64,000 bases of DNA from Setophaga petechia (taxonomy: Eukaryota > Chordata > Aves > Passeriformes > Parulidae). The notes under the pieces were generated by a model. It was not told where the DNA came from. It saw nothing but the letters and a program-made list of their open reading frames with translations, and did not search any database. Below, piece after piece: positions 1 to 15,000 of this stretch. Each line of letters begins with the position of its first letter. Position 1 is the first letter of the stretch. Where the stretch lies: NCBI GenBank assembly GCA_024362935.1, contig JANCRA010000008.1, forward strand, positions 30,622,557 through 30,686,556, read 5' to 3'. Position numbers and translations under genes: made by a program.

Positions 1-3000
1 AGATGAGAATTCCCTTGCAGGATCAGAACATTTAACATTTAAAGGGAAGGCAGCGCTTTGGCACAATTACAAAATAACACCTGGAGACAAGCAGCAGTAC
101 CTCTCCTCGCTGTTCTCCATGTGATTGGGGAAAGCATCAAAGCCCAGCAGCAACTTTATAGCATCAAGGTAGCCATTGTTACAGAGCCAGTGCAGGGCAG
201 TTCTGCCCTGTAAAACAATAGAACAGAACAAAAATAAATATTACCCCCAAACTCTGCCACGCCACAATTAAAGTCATAAATCATAGTGTAATTCAATGCT
301 TTTCTGGATGTGAAGAACAAACAGTTCTTCTAAATAAACTTCCTTGTTAAAACAAAAAGAACACAACACTTTAAAAATGGATTTTTTTTTTTAACAAGAT
401 TTCAACACCAGTGCTTTTTCACCTAAAACAGCTGAAAAGCAACTGAAAGCCTTATAGTTGCTTTCTTTGCAAAAGATGTACAGCATGCTCTGTAGAACTC
501 ATAATGAAAAGCACATTTCCATTACCTGGAATTATCTATGCCCTACGACAAATAGCTACAGAAAATTTCAATAAATTGGGTGAAGCTCTTTTGACTGACG
601 AGGTTCTACTGACTTCTGAGAAATTATGTCATATAACAAAGAAATCTGTTATAGGTTGCACAATTATTCTGGCTCCTAATTTCAATTACTGCCTGAATAA
701 TGGCACAAAAGAACAAACAAACCAATCAGGTTCTTTTTTTTTTTCACCAGGAAGAGTGATACATATGTGGGTACTTATTGTGGACAAGCAATTGAAGCAG
801 TTATTGTGCAATTTCACTTGCAGTACCTTACTTTCTTACTTGCTCTCTCTCTCTGTTCTGGAGAGCAGACTAAAATCACATTCCCATATCAGCTGTTAAT
901 AAGGAATTTTAGAAGAAATCAGATCATTAATATGACTCCTCATATGATCACACTTCAATGAGGAAAAACCAAAAGTGATCTGGAAAAATACCAATCTTCA
1001 TACTACATATTCAAATACTACTTTTCTTTTGAAATTTTAGAAGTGAAGGCTTAGGGAAAATGACATCAGGATGCATTTCCTTTTGTGACAAACAGCAGCA
1101 CAGATGTTTCTATGTCCTGGAAAAGAGAATGACTTTGAAGAAAAGGAAAATGTTTTGATTTATGGTTATTCTAAAGTTAATGATATACCTCAGTGAAGAA
1201 GAACAACATACCTCTTTATCCTGAATATTTGGATCTGCATTGTTTTCCAGCAACACCACCATGCAGTTAATGTAACCTCCATAAGCAGCACACTGCAGAG
1301 GTGTTCTACCTGCATAATCCTGCACATTAGGGTTGATTTTATTTTCTATCAGGATTTGGCACACGTCAGCATTTCCTCCCAGGGCTGCCCAATGAAGGGG
1401 TGAGTGCCCATCCTGGTCAACCAAATCTACTCTTGCTCCTCCTGTAAAAACATACATTTTTGAGCACAAAAAGAAAATACTGTTGAATGCTAAGAAAAGA
1501 GTGAGTTTATGTTCAACTAGAATGTCTTTCATAAACTGACAGTTGAGAGAAGTATTTCAGAAAGCAACTGCAATTTTGTTACTCAAATCCTAAAACTTAA
1601 AATTAATTGAGAATGAAATAGTTTCAAAGAAGGTCAGGCATCTAACTTTTTAAAAATCTTCTGACTATCCTCTAATATCCTTTAGAATATCCAGACTTAC
1701 CAATTGCCTATGAAAAACCTATTTTATTTGCTTCAGGTCTATGAATTTTCAGTAGAACCTTTCTTTCTTAACAACAAAGTAACTTTTAAAAATTAGATTT
1801 CAGATTAAATGTCTTTTAAAATCTCTAAAGCAAACAAGATAAAATATTCACAATGTAATAGTAATTTTTAAAATAAGTCTATTTTTTTTAAAATCAAGCA
1901 TGCTAAGACTCTTTTATGCAGATAATTAATATCTCTATATGGTCTTGAAAGATGTAAAAATTCTGTACAAAAGTCAAACTCCACAAATACAAGAACTTGA
2001 ACCAACCAAAAACAATGACCCTCTATACCATAAAATATTTAATTAAACACCACTGAGATTCTGATAGACAAACCTCTTGCATCTACAAAAGCTAAATGGG
2101 ACAGGGAATGGGGGGAAGAGCTTAACAGGAGGTGAAAACATGTCCAGCAGATCATGGAAGGAAGAACACTTTTCAGTAAGAAAGGCTGGTTGATAGAAAA
2201 CTTGCAAACTTTAGCCTGGATACTTCATCTATCCAATGAAGCAGGAAGGAGATGTTTCCGGGAAGCTAAAATGACAGAATTTTACATCTAAGATCCCACT
2301 GTTCTTTCCCTGTATTTCTTACCCTTCAGGAGATATTTTACAGTTATCTAAAACTGTGTACTACGTTAAATCCTATTTCTGTATACAAAAAAAAAATACT
2401 GCTTTTAAAAACCAACCATATGAAAATATTAATGATGTAGGACTTTTGATATCTACCTACATTAAAAAAATAAAGACTCACTCAAGAAGTCTTCAAAGAA
2501 CCCTAAAACCAGTTTTTCACAAAAGTGAAGAAAACTTAATTTGGTCTTATTTACTGGGGAAAAAACCAAACAAACAAAAACAAAAGAAAGAAAGAACTTG
2601 CTGGGGGAAGAGTTAGTTTGAGAGACTAGAATGTACTTGCAAAGGCTTAAGCAGAAATGAGCTTTGAAAAGAACAATCCCAATTTTGAAAGTTCTGTATT
2701 TAACACTTTAGCCATTTTGCACAACACTCATAATCTTTCATATTCACAAGGGGAACTTAGAAACAAAACCTGCTTTAGAGAAGCAATTTCCTACCCCACC
2801 TCTTGCTCAGCTGTTTATTTCCCAGTCCCACAGGAAGTAGCAGTAGAACTCCTGAACAGGTTTGGAAAGCCCTGGGAGCTGACCTTTGATGAGTGTTTGA
2901 ATCACTTCCTTGTGACCCATCTCACAGGCTCTGAAGAGTGGGGTGTGTTTCATCACATCCAGGGCATCTACCTGTGCTTTGTGCTCCAGCAGCAGCTTCA

Positions 3001-6000
3001 CTGTGCTGACGTGGCCAGAAAGGGCAGCAGCGTGTAACGCTGGAGGAATAAAGGAGAAGGGAAAAAGAAACCACAATACCATGAGCTTTAGAGGTCCACA
3101 ATAAGAACAGTCAAAATAAAATTAATTACAATTTTGGTGGAAAAAGCACTTTTCAACCTCAAGAAACTGAAGAAGTGATGATGTAACAACACTTTCTTGC
3201 CATACAGGCAACAAGCAGAAAAACTATTAGCCCTGAAACATGTTTCTAACTTGCACAAATAGAAATTTTACATTTAACACCAGCAAGATTGGCTTATAGT
3301 GAGGATTTGTGGAAGAATAGCAGCTTCTGATTAAGAGAACATAACATGATTAACTTCTGCCTCTGCTTTGTGGCATTTCTGAGATTGCTCATCATCAGTG
3401 AAAGAAAGCTTTCATTATTTCTTCAACGCTTTCCTAGAAATGACTTTTTTCTTTCAAGTAAGCAAAGTAGTCTCAATTAAAACTAACTTCAGAAAACCAC
3501 CCAGCTGTTCCTACTCCTCCTTGCCCCCCTCTTTTGTTTCAGAATTACTTGGAGAAAATTTTATACTAAATTATGTGGCAAGACCATCATATCTTGCACA
3601 GTATATGTCTCCCTGTTTTCTTCAAGAAAAAGAAAAAGATTACAGAAAATCCAGATGCTGCTACTTCAGATACTTCAGAACTCAGGTAAAGACGTGGTGT
3701 CCTGTAACTGGAGTTGCTATTGCCTAACACAGCATCCTGCAGGCACTGTCAGCCAGAGCTGTGGATGCCCAGTTCAAGGCTCTTTTTGAAGGAAAGAAGA
3801 ACTGCACACAGCAATGAGATTTCAAACCAATGGAGAGCACATGTATTCGTGGCTTCACTTACAGTTTGACTTCAAAATGCTTTGGGTTATTTCCAACAGT
3901 TAGCAGTCAAATCAGACAATCTACATTCTGATGTTGCCTTAAATGTAGAATATAATATAGACAATTAAATCAAAAGAATGTGGAATAAAACCACAAAACA
4001 GTGTGGTTTAAAGTGTGCATCTAATAAAGTGAATTTATATTTCCCCATGAAATTTCAGAAATAGTCATGCTTAGTGAGAACTGAATCTGCTCATGCAAGC
4101 AAAATGTGGGGCTGTAAACACTACCTACATGTCCACATTTGTTCAGTGTCAAGACAGGGTCAGCATCCAGCAGAGGCATTATACAGAAATGCACACCACA
4201 AAGACCAGCATTAGAAGGAGCAGCTTCTTGAACCATAGGCAGAATATAAAAGCAGCATTTTTGTATTTGCCAGCTACTGATTACAACCAGTACCAGCTTA
4301 TGAGACAGTAACCCAGCACAACCTGTTACACCACAGGCCCTACTGAAATGCTCAGGATGTTCGTGCTGTCATTGACCCGAATCCACCTGGTGTGCACTAC
4401 CTTAAAACAGAGTCACAAAATAAGTGACAGCAACATTGTGACACGGACTAAGCACTGGGGTCAGAGCCAGAGACACTGTGAGGAGTGAAAATTGAAATAA
4501 TGCCTTTGAGAGGACGCTGCTTTAAGTTTGAGTGCAGCAGCCTGAAAGCTTAGCAGAGCTCCTTGCGCTGGTGAACAGGGAGTGCCTGTGCAGCAGCCAC
4601 TGCGAGTGGGTGGCTATCAGTAGGAATTGGACAGGAATGAGATCCCTGCCGCGTCCTACATTTGGATGGGCCTGCTTTTCGTGGTCTGACCTCACAATAA
4701 ACTCTAGGTTCTGGTTTTTGTCCTGAATCCCTTATGAAACCAAAGGCAGTAAACCACTCCATCAGATGACACATGGGGTGTGTGTAACAATACAATAGAA
4801 AAAGAGCTGCTGTGTCAGCTTGGCCAGTTCTTCCCCCCTATCACTCATTCTGACGCAGGCATCTTGTTTCGCACTTTGTGCTCAATATTTTCTTGTAAGC
4901 CAAATTTTCTGTGATGGAGTCACGGTGACTGAAGAGATTCTTCAGCCAGCTGGTGACAATGGGCCCTTTGTTCAGCCGACAGACAGAGCCCTCTCCATTG
5001 TGCGCAGTGACGGCAGAGCTATAAAGCTGCCCCTGTAATGCTCCTGCAGCGCTGATCTCCGAGAGGAGGGAAATTCCTTTCCCTTGGTGTCATTCTCCTA
5101 CACAATGCCCAGAGTCTGGATGTTCTAGCAGAGCTCAATGGAGAGCTTGCTCTTTTTGAGTAAATGCAAAAGGCTGCGTTAACGCAACATTACAACCGAG
5201 CTGAACCGAGTCTGCACACAAAAGTCAGGAAAACACAGCCTTGAACTCTGCTCAGCAACTGTATCCCAGGCACGGAGGCATGTGTGCTATTTTCTATCAG
5301 TGCATAGTTTCCTGTCCGAACGCAACACTGCTTCTCCCTCACGAATACTTGAGAATGATTAAAGCCCTTTGGGAAGAAAAAAAAAATAAATCAGAGAGTG
5401 ATTTAGTGGTGGGCTTCCTTTTATGTTTAGAGCTGGCTACAATAAAGCCCATGCTATGCGCTCGCTGGCACAATGGTGCAGCTCGGGCTGCTCGGCAGCG
5501 CAGCTCCCCACTTCCAGGCTGTTCCTGTGCTCTACACAGTGGCACTTCCAAGCAAATGGAAAATCCATTCATTTCCTTGGATTAAAAGGCCTACAAGGAA
5601 ACCGAGATTAAAAGGTGATTACATATCACCGCTAGGAAAGGTTTAAGACTGAAAGATAATAAAGCCAACCACCTGAATTATTCAAGCATGAAATCCACAC
5701 CTGAGTAATTTCAGAAACACGGTATGGGATTACTGATTACTGCCTGCAAAGAAAAAAACCCCTTTGTAAGGAGGTTTGCACAGTAAGGACAACATTGCTG
5801 CACCTTAAGGTCTGAAACAAATACTGAGAACTATTTGAAAGGGAACTGTCATGAAGTAGCAAGTGTAGGTGAGACTGATAAAAGATGAAATAAGACCAAA
5901 ATTGTAGAATATTTCGTTTGTACTGCCATCAAACGTAAAGACTGAGATTTTGTTTGTTGCACTATTTCCTACACTCAAAAATTTCAAACTATCACAACTT

Positions 6001-9000
6001 GGAAAGATCGGTGTATTTAGTGTATGTTACATTGTAAGAAAATCAATAATTTAGATATTTAAACAGAATTTTATGTTAAGTGCAAATTGCATTTTGTTAA
6101 GATCAAGCATATAATCAAAGGAAACTTTAAAAATACAATATTGATGCATACTAAGTTTCAAATCCTGAACCACACAACCCTGACATATATATTTTGCACT
6201 TCTACCTCTGTGACTGTATCTGGCATTGTGTAGTTCCTGATCTCTCTACACACAGTTTACCCTGAAGCCCTGCTATCAACTCCCCAAAATTCATACCAAA
6301 TATACCCACATTCTCCTGATTTTTCATTCAGATGCCATCAGCATACTATACAACTCTACCAAAATTTCCAACGCTGCTGAATACATAAACACTTCAACAC
6401 CTGTCTCTCTCACCTGTCAAAACTGTTATTCTCTTTTTGTTGAAAGCACTGCAAAGGTACAATATTTCCACCAAAAATTTTTTTTTCCTTAAAGGAGATA
6501 AATTTATAGTTTCTACAGGAAATTCTGTATTTCATTACTTGCACACTTGAATTCTGAAGCACTGTGTTGCCTACTTTTGTTTCAGGCAGATAACAAGACG
6601 ATAAATTTGGGGCATATCAAGTTTGATCTCTTGTTTGGACAACAGAAGTGCAATAGATCTAATCTTTATTTCATTATCTTTAAAAATAACTATGGAATGA
6701 TTTTCATGATAATTTAGCTACTTCAGTGGTTAGTTTGCTCCATATTGTTTCAAAGTATTTGTGTACTGTTAAATACATTTTTGAACAGGCATTTTCAGGA
6801 AGAACTTTTTATGCAGCTATGTTTCATGTTATTCTTCAAATTACAGAACAGCTCTTCCTTTCACAGGATTACAGAGCTAACTAAATAGCATTGCAGTACA
6901 TTTCTTCTTTCTACATTTCAAATGAACTGTTCCAATCTGTGCAGAAAAGATTTGTTTCTTTCCTACAATAAGGCAAAGACTTGACTGACACATATAATTA
7001 CAATAATGCAGAAATGTTTTCAGGATTGAAGAACACATTCAGAAAAACATTAATACAGATTCTATCAATATTTCCACTTGGTGGAAATCACACAGATTGG
7101 AAACATGCAGTGGCTCTTTACTGTAAAGCATCTTACCTGTGCCGGCGTATTTGTCTGTCATATTGATATCAATATCCAATTTTAAAGTCAGCATAGTCCT
7201 AATGACATCATCACTGCCTTTGCCAGCTGCCCACATGAAGGACGTTCTTCCCTCAAGATCTGAGTCATCTTTTACAGAAGGATGTTTCAAAAATACTTCA
7301 ACTGTTTCCTGAAAAGACATACTGTTGAAATTAACATTAAAAGGAATCTGCAAGAACAAGAAACCATTGTCGCATGTAGCTGTTTATGAAGCAAATCAAT
7401 TCATTTTTCCTTTTATATTTATACAGAGTAGCTGCTTAACAGGAACACTGTATCTTCTGCTATGCCTTTTTCCCTCACCAATTATCATAGTGCATCCTTA
7501 ACTATGAGTTTAACACTGTCATTTAACACTTTTTTCTTTTCAGTGTCAAATACAATGTGTTCATCACAAGGAAGCAGAAGACACCGTAGTCTCTATGAAG
7601 AAAGCGATGGGAAAAATATCATGGGTTTATCCAAACATGACTGTAATACTGTGATGAAAAAATTACAGAATCCTTCAGGCTGGAAAAGACCTCTGAGATC
7701 ACCAAGTGACCCAACACCACCGTGTCATCTAGACCATGGCAGAGTGCCACATCCAATCTTTCCTTAAATACCTACAGGGACAGTGACTCCACCATCTCCC
7801 TGGGTAGCCCATTACAACATTCCATAAGCCTGTCTGTGATGGGACTCCTGATGTCCAACCTAAACCTGACAATAATGTTCTTCCAAAATATTTTCCCAAT
7901 ATATTATTTTCTCTCCAATTATAAATACAATTGCACATGCAAATATGTTACTTTGCCTTTCTCTAGTATTTTGACTGTTAAAAAAAAGGGGGGGGTCAAA
8001 ATAGACATATTTCCTCAGGTTTAACAACATCAGCAGGTTACTAATTACTGAAATACTATATTTCAGAAAATATTAAGGAAATCTTTACACCTGAGTCCAG
8101 TCTTTCCACTGTAACTGTTAAACTAAAATCTCAAATCAAGGAAAAAAATAATTATTTCTTTAAATGCTGTGTTTGTGTTAAGCTGTCAGCAAACAAGTCC
8201 ACTGTTTAACCTGCTGCTAGATTCTTAATGAGTCACCCAGGAAAGGAAGGGAGAGAAAATCACTACTATTAGAAAACTGCTAAAAAGGAAGATTTTCCCT
8301 TTTTTAGCTAATGCCTTAAAAGGCCATGTATGTAACAGCTGGGAAACATCTGGTATGAGTCACTGGTAGGCTAGCCAATAAAAACCTGAAAAAAACCCCA
8401 GGTTTCATTATTTTATATTTATATTTTATTATTAATACTATCTTAGCCTTTCCTCTGTGTGACCCCACAATAGCTCTATCCCTACTCTTGGCAGGACAAG
8501 AATTTCCTAGCTATAATGAACTAAATTATTTTAATCATGAAGGGATTTGAATACCTAAGTACCATTGATCAATTTGGATTTGTTTTTTCACGACTACTTA
8601 TTTCATCCCTCTAAAGAAATAGGAAATGTCTCATTTATCTTATGCTACTGATCTAGGATCCTCACAGCTTTGTGAATTTAGGTCTGAACTACCAGTTTAT
8701 TGTGAGAAGGTCCAGCCAGAAGCAGGGGGAGATGGAAGCACAAAGCTTTCCACACAAACCCGGCATGAGTTTATGTCTCTGTGTTCTCACACTGACCACC
8801 ACCACACCTCAGACACAAACAGCCTCTCATTAGGCCAGAAACTCAGCACCCTCCCAGGGCTCTGCCCTGCTGGAAATCCTGCTGAGTGAAAAGCACTGCA
8901 AAGGCTGCACTTCTCAGCACTGAGGCAAACATTCTAAAAAACACAAATATTTTATTTTTCCACTAAGTATTGGCAAAGCAATGCTTCTTTCAATGACTCT

Positions 9001-12000
9001 TACTTTCCTACAGCTTTTTAATTGGAGAAAGTAGAAGCAAATCCCACAGTACTATAAGCATTATTTTCCAAAATGAAGTTAGCACAACTTGAAAACAAAA
9101 CAAAATTTAATTACACAAGGATAACTAACAAATCAGGAAATAGAAATATCAATCAATTTAATTCTACATGTATTTTGTTATGAAAGATTACATGTGTTCT
9201 AACACTACTAAAAAAAGTGAAGGAAACAATATACAAAACAATAAATCTGAAAAAAAACAGTAAAGGAGAGAGCTAAACATAAAACATTTAATTCTGCGCT
9301 ATCAGGAAACTGAAAAATACTACATATTATTTTTGAATATTTAAAAATGAGGCAGGGGTTCCACATTTCATTTACTAGATCAATCTTATAAATATATTAA
9401 AGGAAAGAACACTGTTTTTAACACCTCTAGGAAAATGCAGGAAAAAAAAAATTAGTCCTGCATACTAAAATCAATATGAAGGAAGCATCTTAGTGGTTGG
9501 AGCGTGGTGTTAATAACACCTGGGTTCAATCCCTGTTTGGGCCATTCACTTAAGAGCTGGACTTCCCACTCAGAATATTCTGTGATTGGGAAATAAAGAT
9601 TTTCTGATCTTCCTTCACACATGAAGTTCAAAATTTTAAATAGCAGTGTTTCTTGGGACCTCCTTGGGATACCCAAGACATCTAAATTTGGGTGGTTATA
9701 CTGGGTAATGTCTTTTCTTTCAGAACTTTTCCTGTCTATAGTAAGTAGGGATAAGTTAGTCTTAGGGAACAAATGCTTCACATAAATCAAGTGCTGGCTA
9801 ATCCTTTTCAGTCTTTAAAAAACCTAAAAAGGTTTCTTCTTGTTAGGGACTAAGAAACATCACATTTTACCTGAGAAAAACCACACCTAATCAAAGTTGG
9901 GCAGACTGAATAGAACTGAATAGAACAATGTGGTTCTCAAACCATGAGATGCTACTGCCAGAACAAACACGAATGTATCTCCCCTCAGTAGCTTGACCAT
10001 GTATATGGAGTGCAGTGGTGGGAATTACTCAATGATATGCATGTAAAGGAGACAAAAAGGCAAATAGTGGTGCTCAGAAACAACTGAACTGGTGAAAACA
10101 GACTCCAGACATAATTTAGGAAGGGGCTATTGAGTACATCACCAGCTAAAAGAGGCTTGCAGATCTGAATGAAACTCTCCTGTGTGATTTTTCGTGTAAG
10201 ATGGGAAACAGTACATTCATTGTAAGTACACAAGATTACAAAAGAATGCCTGATTCCACCATGTGCTTCACTTCCCCTTAAAACAGAGATGATATCATAG
10301 TTTGCCTGGCTGATGGGATCAAAAGGCAGCAACATAATGAAGATGTGTCATTTAACTGAATCAAGCCCAGGCAAAGAAAACCAGTATGAAAAATCTTTTT
10401 AGGAATACATCAATATAGAAAAGAAAAAAAAAAAAAACAAGATAAAAGAATGTGGAGATAATCACCAGATGGTAAATGTTTGTTTTTTTCTATGATTTCA
10501 ACTCAAACATGAAAGAAAGGCTTTTACAACACAAATATTTTAAATGTGTTAGGCCCAAATTATACACAGCCCTAAATTGACAAAAATCAGCATCAACAAA
10601 AAATTCTCTGAAGTGAAGATTGCACAGAGAAATATGTTTCAATAAAAGTCTGAATTTAAAAAACATCTGGATGGTCTTCGTAAGACCATCTCCACAAAAA
10701 TGCCACCAACATCCCAAAACTCACTTGGGAGCAAAATTATTGATTGGTTTGTTCCCTCTTTCAATACTATTTCTAGATTTGTTAACTTGAATTGTTCTCA
10801 GGGGCATTTAAATTCTCCTTCTTTTTTTTCCTTGTTAACATGTAGGTATGCAAGAAAGACCCAAGTTATTATCCCTGCTAAGAAAATGTTGCAATGTGGA
10901 CTACATAATTATTACATTAATTAGACACTAAATAACTCTTTCTATAAAGGGAGGGTATGAAAACTATGAGAGATAAAGGAGCTTCAGAAAAGCTTTCTGA
11001 ATTTCCAGTGCTTGAGAACTACTTCTGCAACATCTGTGACTGGCAATCAGTGAAGTGCTGCGTTTTATACTTGGCTCTACTGTATCTGAACTTGCTCTGG
11101 AAAAAAAAAAATTACCTATTATACCAAAGTATAAGAATTAAGCTGCCTGAGAAACCAATGTTCTTTGTTGTCTGAGTTTAAAAAATATTTCTAAAAATTT
11201 TAAAAATATAGTGTTCCTGAAGAATTATGACAAAAGGCACTCAACTCTTTAGCTGTGCTTCATGGGACAAGAGTTCATTCATAATGCCAAATATTTATAT
11301 ATTAATTACCTTCTTGAATGCAAAGACTGGTTTGACTGGTCCTGCAGCAGCTGTGCAAATACTCCTACAGGTCATCTTACTCTAGATACCTCATAACTGC
11401 TTAGACTTCATTATAATGAGCCCTAAAACCTGAAAGCACTGTGAAATAGTAGGTGTCATTCTGCTTTCTGTTGAAGTAACTGAATGACTATTGTGTTTTG
11501 TGATGCAAACATACAGCTCAAAGGGCCTTTTTTTGGTACAGAAAGTTAGTTTTTGCACATCTATATTTTAATAGTTTGAAATTAACCACATTTGTATCAG
11601 ATTACATAGGAGAATTCTGATTTAACTCATGCCAACAACACTGTGTTTATATGATTTCAAAAACAACTCAAACACTCTGCTAAACTATAAAGATTTCAGC
11701 AAAATATGTTTACTTCACATTTAGGGTATGTTCTACTTACAGCAAAGTTGCTCTGTGCTGCATAATGTAAGGGTGTTGCACCTTGACTATCAGATGGGAT
11801 AGTTCCAAACTTATTTCTTTCTAGTAAGAGATGGACAATCTGTGCATGACCTGAGAAAAATAATGTAATAAAAACAAATTAGTATCAAATCTTAAAGTCA
11901 CAAAAAAGCTTAGTTAAGAAAAAGGTAAAAAAACCCCATCACTGACAAATGAAAAACCTAAACTGAAACAAAACAGAGTAAAATGAACAGACTTTCACAA

Positions 12001-15000
12001 ATAGTCACATATATGTGTTGTAGCCATTATAGTTTAAATGTAAGCGAGAAACATAAGACTTGATATTTGAACTATTATGTCTGGCATGTACTTTATTCCC
12101 AATAATGGTCCAGTGTCCTACTCTGTATTGTCATTTTTGGGGAGCATCTATAAATCAGAATGACTTATAAATACAAAATTTCATTTAACCAAAACCAGTG
12201 GAGCTTTTCCCTAAATAAAGAAACCAGCAGTAACTGGTCCAGTAGCTATGATATTAACTTCATAATGAAGTGGTTGAATATTTCCAAAAAAGCTTATAAT
12301 AACTTAGTTGAAATGCTGCATTTGAGTGACAGGTCAGTCAGAAACAGTAAAGTGAGCATAGGCTGATGATGATGAGCATTTGTCCATCTGCATTAAAAGA
12401 CAAGCTAAATCAATGTTGACAATTTCATCACACATCATATTGCTTTACAGAAATCAAGTGTAAATTTTTCACTTAGGTTTTGTTTAACCAAAATTTCATC
12501 CTAGAATGTATAGCAGAATCAGAGGCTAGTCTACTACCAGCTGCTATAAACAAGTTCACACACAACTCCTTCGTAAAAACGGATCAAAATATTTTGAGAT
12601 TAAAATCACAACACTTTTGGAGGATGGGTGAACTTTATATTCACTTCACAGACAGGAAAACAAAGACAAATAGAGTATATTGCCACTAAAGCCATCCAGT
12701 CCGTTCATATACTTGTTCCTGTCGGCATATGCAGCTCACAGAGTATCTTAATGATTTGGTGTTTCAAGCAATACTACAAAACCACTCTGATTTTACAGGT
12801 GAAAACATCCAGCACCTCATATGTCAGAAAAGCAATCAATTTTGCCCCTTGTTACTTTTGCACAGTTGTCTTGAATCACTTCAGAATAAATGAAAAGGTA
12901 GGTAAACCTTCCTGCTAGCAGTAGATTATTTTTAATGAAAACACCAACAGTTACAGAATGAAGCTGTGATACAGTTGTGCTCTGTAGCTCTTTAAAACCT
13001 AAGACATGGAGGACTAGGCAAGCCCACTTTTGTGAAATGGCACTTTGAGACTTTATATGTACAGAAGTATCAGAAATGAGAGAAAATGATAACTTGGGTC
13101 AAAAAAGATGAAGAATTATGTGAGCATTTTTCCTTTCTAGGAGCCTTAGGGTGTACAGGAAGGTTCCTCTTTCTTGTTAGGCATTAAGAGAGAATGCTGG
13201 ATACAGAACATCACATTATTGTGTCCTTTACTACAACAACAACCAAAAAAAACCAACAAAAAAAGGAGGGATATAATGTTGCTATGCTAGTCCCATCTGA
13301 AGAGTCTAAGAAGTAAATTGAGGTTCATTGGAAGAAGTTGCTTTGGAGTGAAATCCTAGCAGAAAAACCTTAGGAGTACTGAGCCTGAAAAAAAAAAGAC
13401 TCCTGAACTTTCAGGACAGACAACTAGAAAAAGGGTTAACTAAACTAACTCCATAATGAGGACATGGTCTAGCTAAATTATCTATGAGAATAAGGCTTGA
13501 GGGAGTTAAAAAAAATTGTATTGGATGCAACAGTAAAGAAATAGATGCAAAGGTGCATCTCACTTGGCCATTAATGTAAAGACTAAAATTCATTTCTTGG
13601 GGTCATTACTGTTGTACTTTCATTTAGCAGAGATGTAAGTGGTAAGACTTTCATCTATGCAAAAAGAAAAGGTAAGAGGAGCAACAATGCCCTTAAGATG
13701 CAGTCACATGCAATCCATCACATCCAGGAAAATTTGTGGCAGCATCTCAGCCTGCTTTAAATCTCCTATTGTTAACCTATATAGTAACATCTCACTCTCT
13801 TTAAGACCTACATAGAACATTACCTTCAACTTAAAACTATAACCCTGAAAATTAATAATGATTTACTAATCAGAAATTCCCAAAGAGCATATGCCAACTA
13901 GAGACTTCATCAGGTTCACTAAATAGTCTGGAGGTCTTGGCACATCTTCCCCCTTTATTCTACATTGATTAGACAATCCATTTTTCCAACAGACAAAACT
14001 TCTCTCAAATACAATCCATTTCAAAATGCAATAAATTTTACTTCTTGGATAGAACCAAGTGATAATGACTATTTCTTTGGAAAGCCAATCCTATGACACT
14101 TAAAAAGCTTCACAATTTCTCTGTTAAAATTCAATACCCCTACATATATACAAATTTGAGAATACCCTTCCTTCTTTTTTGTTTTAATAAACATAATCAA
14201 ATTACATGTATACTGCCACTGGAGTTGCAGTAACTCGCTCCAGTGAACATCTGATTCTGATTCTTATATTGGCATTCTTTGTCTGCAGTGTCCCAGAGGA
14301 TGATTGGGATTAAGCCAGTTAAAAGGGGAGAGAGACTGTTTGAAGACTCTTTTATCCAGTGGTTATTTTTTCCTCCTGAATGGAAATAGGAGGTAAATTT
14401 TCTAAATCATATTATTTTTGTGTCTGTCATTTTATGGGTTGTGTTTCCCTGCATTTAGACTATTTACATTTAATCATGTTTTAACTTGTTTTGCAAGTAT
14501 CCAGTTTTTGTAAATACAAATCAAAATTCACATATGCACGGTTACAATTTACAGAGTGTCTGAGTCTCAGGGCAACAATCTAAACAGAGAAGAACTCTAT
14601 ACAAATAAGACTCCTTGTCAGATCTGATTAGATTATCATAGCGTGTCTGATGAAGAGCTTATACTAGAAGTGTCAACTCTACCATTTTTTGTTGTTTACT
14701 TTTGCTGGCATAATCAGAGTATCTGCATTTTCTTTGTGAGAATCTTCTTAAGCCCCTTATTTAGTTTGTGAGGGGTAGTTTAATAAAAACTAGATAATAT
14801 AATCATAAATCCACTTAACCAGGCAGACACGAACTGCAGTACATCACAGTAGGCTGAAAGTGAGCATGTGACTCATGATGCCACCATCAACCCCTCTGCA
14901 TTGTGGAGCAGCTCAGCTCCCCCAGGCACCCTGCAAACCCCATGTGACCATCTTACATATGGACCAAACAAGGGTACTAGCTTAAATCTATATGAAATAT

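Larger units (their letters stand above)
7309..11740 (-). other. INVS: INVS intron 7
   Basis: About 4.4 kb. It contains a short CR1 fragment (7661-7872) and a tRNA-derived SINE (9485-9590). The remainder is AT-rich with homopolymer runs (A run near 10424) and nothing else recognised. Confidence 0.85.

Noticed and set aside
504..899. 131-codon plus-strand frame in intron 10
   Set aside because: No recognisable family, biased to lysine, leucine and serine from AT-rich sequence, and no transcript signals.
2657..3037. 126-codon plus-strand frame
   Set aside because: It is the complement of INVS exon 9 and its flanks.
9485..9560. A tRNA-Ile gene
   Set aside because: The B box and anticodon region look right, but the 5' acceptor and D arm do not pair and a CR1-like tail follows, so it is a SINE head.
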